64,000 bases of DNA, from the NCBI RefSeq assembly GCF_001905655.1, contig NZ_JMHT01000013.1, positions 19,643 to 83,642 on the forward strand. Direction: 5' to 3'. This DNA is from Mycobacterium sp. ST-F2. Its GTDB lineage: Bacteria > Actinomycetota > Actinomycetes > Mycobacteriales > Mycobacteriaceae. Below, piece after piece: positions 16,946 to 24,996 of the stretch (the first letter of the stretch is position 1; the number at the start of each line of letters is the position of its first letter). The position numbers and the translations under genes were made by a program. The notes beneath the pieces are model-generated. The model was not told where the DNA came from. It saw only the letters and a program-made list of their open reading frames with translations, and did no database searches.

Positions 16946-18496
16946 CTACCCCTTCGCCTGCCCGAGCATGTCGAGCACGGCCAGGTGGGAGAACACCATG
17001 CTGGTGCCGATCGGGTTGCCGCCGCCCGGGTAGGCGTAGCCGCTGGGCGCGGCCATGGTGTTGCCCGCCGCATACAGCCCGGGAATCGGGTTGCCGGCGG
17101 TGTCGAGCACCTGACCGGTGGTGTCGGTGCGCAGCCCGCCCTTGGTGCCCAGGTCCGAGATGCCGAACTTGGCGGCGTGGAACGGCGCCTTGTCGATGCG
17201 GACCATCGGGTTGGCGCCGCCGGAGAAGGCGCAGTCGTAGGGCTCGTCGCCGCGGCCGAAGTCCGGGTCGGAGCCGGCGTCGGCGTATTCGTTGAACGTG
17301 GCCACGGTCTGGGCGAGTTGATCCGCGGGCACGCCGATCTTTGCAGCCAGCTCCTCCAGGGTGTCGGCGGTGTGCCACAGCCCGGCGTCGACGTACTTCT
17401 CGGTCTCGACCATGGACACGTTGGTGGCCTTGATCGGGGGCACGCCCTGATCGGTGTCGTCGTAGATCATCCAGAACGGCAACGTCATCTCGCCCTTGGC
17501 CAGCCGGTCGACGATGACGCGGCCGATGCGGTCGTACGCCGCGGACTCGTTGACGAAACGCCTGCCGTCCTGGTCGACGAAGATGCCGCCGGTGAACCAC
17601 AGCGCGAACGCGCTGCGGCCGTCCGGGTGGGTCAGGCCGGGCGACCACCAGGCCTGCTCCATCAGATCGGTGTCGGCGCCGACGGCAATGCCCGCCTCAT
17701 GCGCCTGGCCCAGATTTCCCCAGGGCCCCATGGTGTCTCGCGCCTCACCGGGCACGCCGTACTTGTGCCGCAGCTCGTCGTTGCCCTCGAAGCCACCGGC
17801 CGCGAGCAGCACGCCCTTGCGCGTCCTGATCGCCTTGCGCACGCCGTCGGTCTCGACGACGGCACCCACCACGGCGCCGTCCTCGGTGACCAGCTCGACC
17901 AGCGCCGTATTGAGTTGCGTTGTGGCCGAAGGATATTGCTTCAGCGCCACCAGGAAGCGGGCGATCAGCGCCCGGCCGCCGATGAAGTAGTCGTCGGGCT
18001 GCGGCACGCCCAGACGATCATTGTCGAGCGGGCCGCGTACCAATTCCTTGAATTCAGGCGCCTTTTCGATCTTCAGCGGGCGAGCCGCGACGTGCCGCTG
18101 GCCATCGGCCCGGGCCTTCGGCATCTTCCCGAAGTAGTCCGGCCAGGGCAGCATGTCGAACTTGATGTTGGGATCGGTCTCCAGGTACTCGATCAGCGGA
18201 GCGCCGCTGCGGACGTAGGTGTCCTGCAACTCGCGCGGCGTCCGGTCTCCGACGACGGCGTGGTAGTACTCCAGCGCGTCCTCGATGGTGTCGTCGGTGC
18301 CGGCCCGCTGCAGCACCGGGTTGCACGGGAACCACACCCCACCGCCGCCCGAGTAGGCGGTGGTGCCACCGAACTTGTCGGTGGCCTCGACCAGCAGCAC
18401 CTCGAGTCCCTCGCGCGCGGCGGTGTAGGCGCCGGTGACGCCACCGCCACCCGAGCCCGCCACCAGTACGTCAACCGTCGCGGTCCAGTCCGTCAT
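16946..18496 (-). CDS. FAD-dependent 3-ketosteroid dehydrogenase-like flavoprotein (KstD family)
   Basis: A 516-residue flavoprotein of the KstD/fumarate-reductase family. The N-terminal dinucleotide-binding motif is VDVLVAGSGGGGVTGAYTAAREGLEVLLVE. GGTTAYSGGGGVWFPCN follows, and the C-terminal FAD block is IPGLYAAGNTMAAPSGYAYPGGGNPIGTSM. KstD enzymes introduce the delta-1 double bond into 3-ketosteroids, partnering KshA in ring opening, and a kshA-like gene is two positions downstream. Closely similar proteins include other FAD-dependent dehydrogenases, so the exact substrate is inferred from context. The start at 18496 is nine bases after the preceding FadD stop. Confidence 0.82.
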   Translation of the reverse strand: MTDWTATVDVLVAGSGGGGVTGAYTAAREGLEVLLVEATDKFGGTTAYSGGGGVWFPCNPVLQRAGTDDTIEDALEYYHAVVGDRTPRELQDTYVRSGAPLIEYLETDPNIKFDMLPWPDYFGKMPKARADGQRHVAARPLKIEKAPEFKELVRGPLDNDRLGVPQPDDYFIGGRALIARFLVALKQYPSATTQLNTALVELVTEDGAVVGAVVETDGVRKAIRTRKGVLLAAGGFEGNDELRHKYGVPGEARDTMGPWGNLGQAHEAGIAVGADTDLMEQAWWSPGLTHPDGRSAFALWFTGGIFVDQDGRRFVNESAAYDRIGRVIVDRLAKGEMTLPFWMIYDDTDQGVPPIKATNVSMVETEKYVDAGLWHTADTLEELAAKIGVPADQLAQTVATFNEYADAGSDPDFGRGDEPYDCAFSGGANPMVRIDKAPFHAAKFGISDLGTKGGLRTDTTGQVLDTAGNPIPGLYAAGNTMAAPSGYAYPGGGNPIGTSMVFSHLAVLDMLGQAKG

Positions 18497-18505
18497 GCCC
18501 AGCTC

Positions 18506-20188
18506 CTAGAGGTATCTCTGCCGTCCGTACTGCGTGAACTCATCGTCCAACGCGCGCTTGGCATCCTCGGACATGAGCCCGTAGACGGGTACGCCCCGAC
18601 CCACCCAGCGGTACACCAGTTCGTCGGTGTGCCACTTGTCCGCCTGCAGCTCGCGCTTGAGCACCTTGTTCGAGCCCGTGACCGGCAGCGACTCCGAAAC
18701 CCGCAGGAATCGTGGCATGCCCTTCTTGCCCAGGTCGTCCTGGTCGTTCAGGAATTTCACGAACGTGTCGACGTCGAACAGAATCGGATCGGCCACCTCG
18801 ATGGCCGCCATCACCTGATCGCCCGAACGGGGATCGGGCACCGCGTACACGCCGGCGGCGATCACCTCGGGGTACCGACGCAGGACGCGCTCGATGGACA
18901 GGGCCGAGGTGTTCTCGCCGTCGACCCGGATCCAGTCCCCGCGCCGCCCGGCGAAGTAAATGAAGCCGTTCTCGTCGAGGTAGCCCAGATCGCCCGTCCA
19001 GTACCAGCCGTTGCGAATCCGGTCGGAGTCCGCGGCGTCGTTCTTGTAGTAGCCCTCGAACTTCTTGGTGCCGAGCTTGTCGATGATCTCGCCGACGGCG
19101 TCGTCCGGGTTGAGCAGGCGGCCGTGCTGATCCAAAACCGCTGGGACACACTCGATCATCGTTTCGGGGTTGACGATCGCGACGCCGGGATGGGCGGGCC
19201 GCCCGAGTGCGCCCTCGGGCTGGTTCGGATCGAGCACGACGGCCCCGCCGCCCTCGCTGGATCCGTACCCCTCGAACAACTCCGCTCCGAAGCGGCGCTT
19301 GAAGTAGGCCTGGTCCTCCGGTGAGGCCTCGGTGCCGAACCCCCGGTTGAGCTGATTGTCGGCGTCGTCCGGCTGTTCCGGCGTGGCCAGCAGGTACCCG
19401 AGCGCCTTGCCCACGTAGGTGAAGAACGTCGCACCGAAAAACCGCACATCAGGCAGGAATCCCGACGCCGAGAAGCTCGGCGTCAGGCAGACCGTCGCAC
19501 CGACGGCCAGCGCCGGGGCCCACAGCGCCATGATGGCGTTGCCGTGGAACAGCGGCATGCAGCAGTAGTCGACGTCGTCACGGACGTGGTTGAACTTCTC
19601 CACCGCCGAGTAGGCGATCCACGCCAGCCGGCCCTGGCTGCACTTGACGGCCTTCGACGCACCGGTGGTGCCGGAGGTGAACAGCAGCAGCATCAGCGAC
19701 TCGGCCCCGACGCCCGCCGCAGGAGCGATTTGTGCACGATTTTCCGCGCTTGCCGCGGATTTTCGTGCACAAATCGCGTCTTGGTAGGCCGGGTCGTCGA
19801 CAACCAGGAGGCGATCCGGCGTCAGGCCGAGGTCCAGGCCCGAAAGCCGTTCCCGCCCAGCCGAATCCGTGACGATCAGCTGACAGTCCGCATGCCGGAC
19901 CTCGCCCGCCAACTCGTCGTTGCCGCGCGTCGGGTTGATGCCGACGATCGTCGCCCCCGACAGGGCGGCAGCGCCCAGCCAGAAGAGGAAGTCGGGCACG
20001 TTGTCCAGCAGCACACCGATGTGGAAGGGGCTGTCGTTGCGTAGCTCGGCCGCCAGTGCGCCGCGGGCGGCGGATTCGCGGACCACTTCGTCCCAGGTCC
20101 AGTCCTGGTCCCTGGTGCGCAGTCCCAGCCGCTCGTCGCCGACGCGGTCGAGCAGCAGGGACGCGATGTCGTCGCGAACCTCAGGCAT
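18506..20188 (-). CDS. Acyl-CoA synthetase (FadD17/FadD1-like) carrying an in-frame palindrome
   Basis: A 560-residue ANL ligase. Motifs include LLLFTSGTTGASKAVKCSQ, GYGSSEGGGAVVLDP and WYWTGDLGYLDENGFIYFAGRRGDWIRVDGEN. The composition resembles mycobacterial FadD17, a steroid-side-chain CoA ligase type. It is second in the operon with the KstD- and KshA-like genes and probably activates a sterol-derived acid. About 17 residues before the nucleotide-binding motif come from a palindromic DNA element (see 19725) that keeps the frame open, inserting AICARKSAASAENRAQI. The start overlaps the NTF2-like gene by 8 bp. The added segment is in the N-terminal domain and may be a tolerated surface loop. 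Confidence 0.88.
   Translation of the reverse strand: MPEVRDDIASLLLDRVGDERLGLRTRDQDWTWDEVVRESAARGALAAELRNDSPFHIGVLLDNVPDFLFWLGAAALSGATIVGINPTRGNDELAGEVRHADCQLIVTDSAGRERLSGLDLGLTPDRLLVVDDPAYQDAICARKSAASAENRAQIAPAAGVGAESLMLLLFTSGTTGASKAVKCSQGRLAWIAYSAVEKFNHVRDDVDYCCMPLFHGNAIMALWAPALAVGATVCLTPSFSASGFLPDVRFFGATFFTYVGKALGYLLATPEQPDDADNQLNRGFGTEASPEDQAYFKRRFGAELFEGYGSSEGGGAVVLDPNQPEGALGRPAHPGVAIVNPETMIECVPAVLDQHGRLLNPDDAVGEIIDKLGTKKFEGYYKNDAADSDRIRNGWYWTGDLGYLDENGFIYFAGRRGDWIRVDGENTSALSIERVLRRYPEVIAAGVYAVPDPRSGDQVMAAIEVADPILFDVDTFVKFLNDQDDLGKKGMPRFLRVSESLPVTGSNKVLKRELQADKWHTDELVYRWVGRGVPVYGLMSEDAKRALDDEFTQYGRQRYL
19725..19777. repeat. Palindromic element inside a fadD coding sequence
   Basis: The perfect 15-bp outer arms (GCGATTTGTGCACGA and its complement) surround an inner CCGCG...CGCGG pair, 53 bp in all. 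It lies wholly within the fadD gene and is read in frame. Positions 19727-19748 are identical to 54141-54162, the left half of the second copy behind ilvD. Both copies encode a similar peptide (ICARxSA...AENRAQ). It behaves like the in-frame palindromic elements known from Rickettsia, though it is unrelated in sequence as far as I can tell. Confidence 0.8.
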
Positions 20189-20747
20189 TGGCCTGCGCGG
20201 CAGCGGCGTTTTTCTGGTCGATGTACTTCTGCGGCAGATCCTCGACGCTCAGCTTGGTGACGCTGACCGGGCCGGTCTGGTAGGCGTCCTCGCCGATGAT
20301 CAAGCCGTCGGCGTCGATCGGCCAGTTGATGAGCTGACGGAACACCAGCAGGTAATCGCCGGCCGGGTCCTCCACCTCGACGCCGATGGCCTGTGCGGCG
20401 GCGCCCGGGTAGATCATCTTCATCCAGCCTTCGGTCATGACCAGATCATCGTCGACGGCGAGGCGATCGATCTCGAAGACGAGATGGTTGGCGCCACTGG
20501 CGACGAAGGCCTCGTAGTAGGCGCGCACGCCCTCGGTGGTCTTGGGGCCCATGTCGGTATTGGCGTACCAGAAGTGGTAGTCCGGGTTCGGGGACAACGT
20601 GGCCATCAGGCGGTCCATGTCGGGCTCGGCCTCGGCCTTCATGTGCTCGAGCACGATGCCCAGCACCTGGCGGTGGCGCTCGTTGGTGGTGCGCGACAGG
20701 CGTTCTTCGACGAGTTCCCAAGTCTTGGTGGGATCGATGATGGCCAT
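20181..20747 (-). CDS. NTF2-like/SnoaL-fold protein
   Basis: A 188-residue protein of the NTF2-like (SnoaL/limonene-epoxide-hydrolase) type. The pattern of an N-terminal helix, 'MATLSPNPDYHFWYANTD', a GVRAYYEAFVASG helix and a beta-sheet core with aspartates (IDRLAVDDDLVMTEGWMKMIYPG) fits that fold. The start is ATG 20747 with GAGGAG directly upstream; a longer frame to 20819 has no support. It is the first gene of the operon with fadD, kstD-like and kshA-like genes, and overlaps the fadD start by 8 bp. NTF2-like proteins in steroid clusters can be isomerases or hydratases, but no catalytic assignment can be made here. Confidence 0.72.
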   Translation of the reverse strand: MAIIDPTKTWELVEERLSRTTNERHRQVLGIVLEHMKAEAEPDMDRLMATLSPNPDYHFWYANTDMGPKTTEGVRAYYEAFVASGANHLVFEIDRLAVDDDLVMTEGWMKMIYPGAAAQAIGVEVEDPAGDYLLVFRQLINWPIDADGLIIGEDAYQTGPVSVTKLSVEDLPQKYIDQKNAAAAQANA

Positions 20748-20829
20748 GTGGGTACTCCTCGGGTCTGTGACTGAGCGTGACTGTTCAGCTTGTGTGGCAA
20801 TCATCACGAACCCGACCACCCCGGGTCAT

Positions 20830-20875
20830 CCGACATACGTCGGATTATCTGCACAAATTGTCCGACGGTCGTCGG
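20830..20875. promoter_or_regulatory. Tandem 14-bp palindromes, candidate operator
   Basis: Two related palindromes, CCGACATACGTCGG (20830-20843) and CCGACGGTCGTCGG (20862-20875), share CCGAC/GTCGG half-sites with centres 32 bp apart, about three helical turns. They lie in the 203-bp gap between the divergent steroid-type operon (start 20747) and the thioesterase gene (start 20951). A TetR- or GntR-type dimer binding twice is a reasonable reading. No cognate regulator is proven; a PucR-type regulator lies at 21383. Confidence 0.55.
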
Positions 20876-20950
20876 GTGCGACTAAACCTTCCTGGGCGTT
20901 GCTGGAGGCGATACCATGCGGATCTCCCGTCGCGACAGGAGGTGCCGGCC

Positions 20951-21379
20951 ATGGCGCACACGTTCCGCGATCCACTCGAGGCGACCGACAACCTGCGGCG
21001 ATCGCCCGTCCACCGGCACATGCAGCTCAGCGTGGTGTGGCAGGAGCAGGGCGTCGCGATCCTGTCGATGCCACTCGCGCCGGATCTCGAAGGGCTCGCG
21101 CCCGGCAGCATCCACGGTGGGATGCTGGCAACGCTGGCCGACGCCGCCTCCGGCTTTTGCCTCGAAGGCTTCTTCGAGCTCGGCTCGGAGATCCCCGTGA
21201 CGACCGATATGCACATCCGCTATTACCGACAGCCCCACGGCGGACCGCTCGTCGCGGAAGCGCAGGTGGTGAACCTCGGCAGCCGACTACTGACTTGCGA
21301 ATGCTCGATCGTCGATGCCGGAGAACGGGTGCTGGCCAGGTCCACGGCCAGCTTTATGATCGTCCCCTTCCCGGGCTGA
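20951..21379 (+). CDS. PaaI-type hotdog thioesterase
   Basis: A 142-residue hotdog-fold acyl-CoA thioesterase. Diagnostic segments are GSIHGGMLATLADAASGFC (the HGG helix of PaaI/4HBT-like enzymes) and VTTDMHIRYYRQPHGGPLVAEAQVV. It probably releases CoA from acyl-CoA intermediates in the cytoplasm. The ATG at 20951 is chosen because a near-perfect AGGAGGTG ends six bases before it; the frame is open further upstream to 20777. It is divergent from the steroid-type operon, shares the palindrome-bearing region with it, and nearly abuts the convergent regulator gene (stop to stop, 3 bp). Confidence 0.82.
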   Translation: MAHTFRDPLEATDNLRRSPVHRHMQLSVVWQEQGVAILSMPLAPDLEGLAPGSIHGGMLATLADAASGFCLEGFFELGSEIPVTTDMHIRYYRQPHGGPLVAEAQVVNLGSRLLTCECSIVDAGERVLARSTASFMIVPFPG

Positions 21380-21382
21380 GGT

Positions 21383-22414
21383 TCACTCCGTCAGCTCCGC
21401 CGACGACAACGCGATCCGCCGGATCATCAGCACCAACGTCGCCGAGAAGCGGTCCAGCGGATCGTCCATGTCCCAGCCCAACTGCGATTCGACGTGCGCC
21501 AGCCGCGCGGCCACCGTGCTGTGGTGCACGTGCAGTTCCTCGGCCGTCCGCCGCAGCGAGCCGAACACACAGAACGCCTCGGCGGTCTCGACCTGCAGCT
21601 TGCCGGTGGGCGTCGCCGCGATCTCGTTGATCCGGGTCAGCGCGTGATTGCCCCGCGTGGCTTCGGGCGGCAGTTCGGCCAGCAACTCCAGTGCGCTCAA
21701 CCGCTCATAGGCGACGGCGCGCCGCCCGAAGCCGGTCGACGATGCGAACCGCAATGCCCGCAGCGCCTGACCCCACGACGTCGGCGCCGCGAACACGCCG
21801 CCGGCCGCTCCCAGGCCGACCCACGGCCCGCGGTCGGCGCCGACCGGCAGTGGCGCGGGGAACGTGGTGACGATCGCCTGGTCCAGCTCATCGGACAGCG
21901 CGCGGGTGTTGGTGCGGCCCTGGCAGACGACGGCCGTCGCGGTGCCGAGGTCCGCGGTCCGCACCGACACCGACGTCAGAGCCGATGTGATGACCCGCAG
22001 CGCTTCGGGCGACGACTGCGCCGACACCGCGAGCACCCGGACCTCGCGGCTCTCGTCGAGCCCGAGCAGCCGAATCGCCCGGGCCCGGTCCTCCGGACGT
22101 TCCCGGCTCGAGAGCACGACCTCGACCAGCGCCGGGTCGCCGAAGCTCGGTGGCACCCGCGCACTGATGGCAACCAACGTGTGCCGCACCCGATCGAGCA
22201 GCACGCCGTCGAGCGGGTGGGACGCGGCGTCGCGCTCGAGCCAGACCTCCGGCGCCACGCCATCCCAGCGCACGTGCACGGGGCAGCCGGCCACCGCCCG
22301 GGCCGCCTCCAGCACGGCGTCGACGCCCGTGACGTCCAGGTCGTCGAAGTACCGCACCAGCCGCAGCACCGACTCCGGGTCACTGCCCAGCTCGGACAAC
22401 CGCAACGTGCTCAC
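21383..22414 (-). CDS. PucR/CdaR-type helix-turn-helix regulator
   Basis: A 343-residue transcription factor. The C-terminal PucR helix-turn-helix is clear: TAEAFCVFGSLRRTAEELHVHHSTVAARLAHVESQLGWD. A GGDEF-like/CdaR central region precedes it (PLPVGADRGPWVGLGAAGGVFAAPTSWGQALRALRFAS). No membrane segment is visible, so it is cytoplasmic. Such proteins usually regulate neighbouring catabolic genes in response to a pathway compound. Its neighbours are the thioesterase and steroid-type operon on one side and the MaoC-fadD4 pair on the other, both plausible targets. Confidence 0.8.
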   Translation of the reverse strand: MSTLRLSELGSDPESVLRLVRYFDDLDVTGVDAVLEAARAVAGCPVHVRWDGVAPEVWLERDAASHPLDGVLLDRVRHTLVAISARVPPSFGDPALVEVVLSSRERPEDRARAIRLLGLDESREVRVLAVSAQSSPEALRVITSALTSVSVRTADLGTATAVVCQGRTNTRALSDELDQAIVTTFPAPLPVGADRGPWVGLGAAGGVFAAPTSWGQALRALRFASSTGFGRRAVAYERLSALELLAELPPEATRGNHALTRINEIAATPTGKLQVETAEAFCVFGSLRRTAEELHVHHSTVAARLAHVESQLGWDMDDPLDRFSATLVLMIRRIALSSAELTE

Positions 22415-22447
22415 GCCGCCATTCTGACAATGAATCGCGGCAATGCT

Positions 22448-23434
22448 TCAAAATTGCAGGACGCTGAACCGCCAGTCCAGTACCTGCCGGTCCGGTCCGT
22501 CGGCTGCTGCCGCGAACACCAGCGACCGCAGATCCAGCGTGCCGCCGCGGCCCGACGGCGACGCGTGGGCCGCCTCGATGCGCAGTTCGCTGTAGAGCGT
22601 GTCGCCCTCGTGCACGGGGCCGGTGTGGTCACAGGACTGCCAGCCGAGGACGACGACGATGTTCGGCAGCAGCCGGGTGGCCTGGGCCAGCGCCAGCCCG
22701 ATGGTGTGTCCGCCGTACACCAGGCGCCTGCCGGCCACTCGCGAATCATGATGGGTAGCAGCAATATTGAGGGTCAGGCGGGCCAGCTCCGGCGCGCTGC
22801 TGACGACGTCGGCTGTGCTGGTGAACGCCTGGCCGGCGAGCTCCGGATCGAAATTCTCGCCGGGCACCGCAGAGCGCCACGCATCGACGCTCCATCCCGC
22901 GGCCGGGTCCGGCAGGCTCGGCGCGGCGGTGCCTATGGTGCTGAGGTCGTCGGCGTGGCCCGTATCGTCGGCATCGTCGCGCAGCGGCAGCATGGCGCAC
23001 CGGTGGAAATCGAGCACCGTGCGGCCGTCCTGGTCGATGGTGATCATGCGCAGCGCCGCCAGCCCAGTGCGCGGCCTGCCGGGCTTGGCCGAATTCTGTT
23101 TGAGCCCAACCACTTCGGTGCGGGTGGTGATGGTGTCACCGATGTGCGGAAAGCGGTGAAACCGCAACCCGCGGTAGAACAGATTCGCCTTGACCCGTCG
23201 AGTCACCAGGGTCGACTGACCGATCGCGACGTCACACACGAGCGCCGGATGCACCAACGCCCGCGGCGATCCGGTGACCGAGGCAGCCAGCGCAGCATCC
23301 AACGGCAGCCGCATGCGGTCGCCGAGGATGGCCTGGTGCACCGCCGCGGCCCCGTCGGTGAAGGTCATGCCGGGCGCCCAGTCGAAGACCTGACCTATCT
23401 TGAGGTCCTCGAAAAACGGTCCGCCAGAGGGCAC
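22448..23434 (-). CDS. MaoC-like double-hotdog acyl dehydratase (Rv0216-like)
   Basis: A 328-residue protein with two hotdog halves. The N-terminal half begins FFEDLKIGQVFDWAPGMTFTDGAA, typical of MaoC dehydratases. The C-terminal half contains LVYGGHTIGLALAQATRLLPN, the hydratase-2-like segment. It probably hydrates or dehydrates an enoyl/3-hydroxyacyl-CoA. The length and the pairing with a FadD4-like ligase match M. tuberculosis Rv0216, whose fold is a double hotdog but whose substrate is unknown. The GTG start at 23434 lies one base after the fadD4 stop, so the two are almost certainly cotranscribed. Confidence 0.8.
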   Translation of the reverse strand: MPSGGPFFEDLKIGQVFDWAPGMTFTDGAAAVHQAILGDRMRLPLDAALAASVTGSPRALVHPALVCDVAIGQSTLVTRRVKANLFYRGLRFHRFPHIGDTITTRTEVVGLKQNSAKPGRPRTGLAALRMITIDQDGRTVLDFHRCAMLPLRDDADDTGHADDLSTIGTAAPSLPDPAAGWSVDAWRSAVPGENFDPELAGQAFTSTADVVSSAPELARLTLNIAATHHDSRVAGRRLVYGGHTIGLALAQATRLLPNIVVVLGWQSCDHTGPVHEGDTLYSELRIEAAHASPSGRGGTLDLRSLVFAAAADGPDRQVLDWRFSVLQF

Positions 23435-23435
23435 G

Positions 23436-24953
23436 TCACACAGAGTACTTCTCGATCAGCGATTGCTTGTACAGCTTGCCCGTGTCGGTCCGCGGCAATT
23501 GCTCCTCGAACGAGATGGACCGCGGGCATTTGTAGTGCGCCAGCCGGTCGCGCAGCCAGGCCAGCAGTTCGCCGCCGAATTCCCGGGTGCCGTCGGCCGG
23601 ATCCACGGTCTGCACAACCGCTTTCACGCTCTGGCCCATCTCGGCATCCGGGATGCCGAACACCGCGGCATCCATCACCTTGGGATGGGTGACCAGGACG
23701 TTCTCCGCTTCCTGCGGATAGATGTTCACGCCGCCGCTGATGATCATGTGGTGCCGGCGGTCGGTGAGGTAGAGGTAGCCGTCATCGTCGAGGTAACCGA
23801 TGTCGCCGACGGTCGCCCAGCCGTGCTTATCCCGTGATGCCGCAGTCTTTTCCGCGTCGCCCAGGTACTCGAACGTGTTGCCGCCCTCGAAGTAGATTTC
23901 GCCGGGCACACCGGGCGGCTGCTCGTTGCCCTCCTCGTCGAGGATGTGCAGGGCGCCAAGCATCGGCTTGCCGACCGAACCGGGATGCGTCAGCCACTCC
24001 TCGGCGGTGATGAGGGTGGAGCCGATGGCCTCGGAGGATGCGTAGTACTCGTCGACGATGGGCCCCCACCAGTCGATCATCTGCTTCTTGATGTCCACCG
24101 GACACGGTGCGGCCGCGTGCATGACGCGCTTGAGCGACGATAGATCGTACGAATCCCGCACGGACTGAGGCAGTTTCAGCATCCTGGTGAACATCACCGG
24201 CACGAACTGGCCGTGCGTGATGCCGTAGCGCGCGATGGCGTCCAGACAGCCCTCGGCGTCGAACTTCTCCATCACGACGGTCGTAACGCCCGCGGCTTGA
24301 ACCTGCATCGACCACACCGATGGCGCGGTGTGATAGAGCGGCGCCGGGCTCAGATAGACGGCGTCGCCGGGGAGCCAGACGGTCAACAGCATCTTCATCA
24401 GCCCGGGCACCTCAGCCGGTGGCAGGTGCGTCAGCTCGCGCTTGATGCCTTTCGGGCGGCCCGTCGTCCCCGATGAATACTGCAGCAGATCGCCCTCGAT
24501 CTCGTCGGCGATGGGCGTATCAGGATGGGCGGCAACACATTCCGGGTAGCGATCCCAGCCCGGCAGGTCGCCGTCGGCAATCAGCAGCAGTTCGGGCAGG
24601 CCGGCTTCGAGGTGCTCGGCCAGTCCCGCGCAGGTGTCCGCCAGGGCCGCCGAGCCGATCACCGCGGCAGCTCCGCTGTTCTCGATGATGTACGCCGCTT
24701 CGGCCGGCGTCAGGTGGATGTTGATCGGCACGTAGTACAGCCCGCTGCGCCGCGCCGCCCACATCACGGCGTGCATGTGCTCGTTGTTCTCCATCAGGAT
24801 GGCCACGACGTCACCTTCGACCAGCCCGTTGGCCCGGAAATGATGCGCCAGCAGGTTCGCCCGGGCCTCCAACTCGTCGAACGTCACCACCGTGCCGGAG
24901 GGGTGCAGGATGACGGCCGGTTTTCCATTGCCCACATGCTGGCGAATCTGCAT
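23436..24953 (-). CDS. fadD4: Fatty-acyl-CoA synthetase, FadD4-like
   Basis: A 505-residue ANL ligase with LLQYSSGTTGRPKGIKRE (nucleotide-binding P-loop), DEYYASSEAIGSTLI, ATVGDIGYLDDDGYLYLTDRRHHMIISGGVNIYPQE and the catalytic lysine in LPRTDTGKLYKQSL. It activates an acid to its CoA thioester. The sequence and the neighbouring Rv0216-like gene make it the likely FadD4 counterpart; the substrate is not known. Starting at ATG 24953, it has a 16-bp palindrome 23 bp upstream that may be its operator. Its stop is followed at once by the MaoC-like gene. Confidence 0.85.
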   Translation of the reverse strand: MQIRQHVGNGKPAVILHPSGTVVTFDELEARANLLAHHFRANGLVEGDVVAILMENNEHMHAVMWAARRSGLYYVPINIHLTPAEAAYIIENSGAAAVIGSAALADTCAGLAEHLEAGLPELLLIADGDLPGWDRYPECVAAHPDTPIADEIEGDLLQYSSGTTGRPKGIKRELTHLPPAEVPGLMKMLLTVWLPGDAVYLSPAPLYHTAPSVWSMQVQAAGVTTVVMEKFDAEGCLDAIARYGITHGQFVPVMFTRMLKLPQSVRDSYDLSSLKRVMHAAAPCPVDIKKQMIDWWGPIVDEYYASSEAIGSTLITAEEWLTHPGSVGKPMLGALHILDEEGNEQPPGVPGEIYFEGGNTFEYLGDAEKTAASRDKHGWATVGDIGYLDDDGYLYLTDRRHHMIISGGVNIYPQEAENVLVTHPKVMDAAVFGIPDAEMGQSVKAVVQTVDPADGTREFGGELLAWLRDRLAHYKCPRSISFEEQLPRTDTGKLYKQSLIEKYSV

Positions 24954-24975
24954 GACGGCACTCTACGACAAGGAA

Positions 24976-24991
24976 CTTGACACCTGTCAAG
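24976..24991. promoter_or_regulatory. Palindrome upstream of fadD4, candidate operator
   Basis: CTTGACACCTGTCAAG has perfect 7-bp half-sites around a CC centre and sits just upstream of the fadD4-like start (24953), where a repressor would block transcription. The form resembles TetR-family operators that control acyl-CoA ligase genes. The regulator is unknown. Confidence 0.55.
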
Positions 24992-24996
24992 TAGTT

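Noticed and set aside
16550..19324. Long plus-strand open frame (over 900 codons) across kshA, kstD-like and fadD genes
   Set aside because: It is the antisense shadow of three well-matched enzymes and has no recognisable domain.
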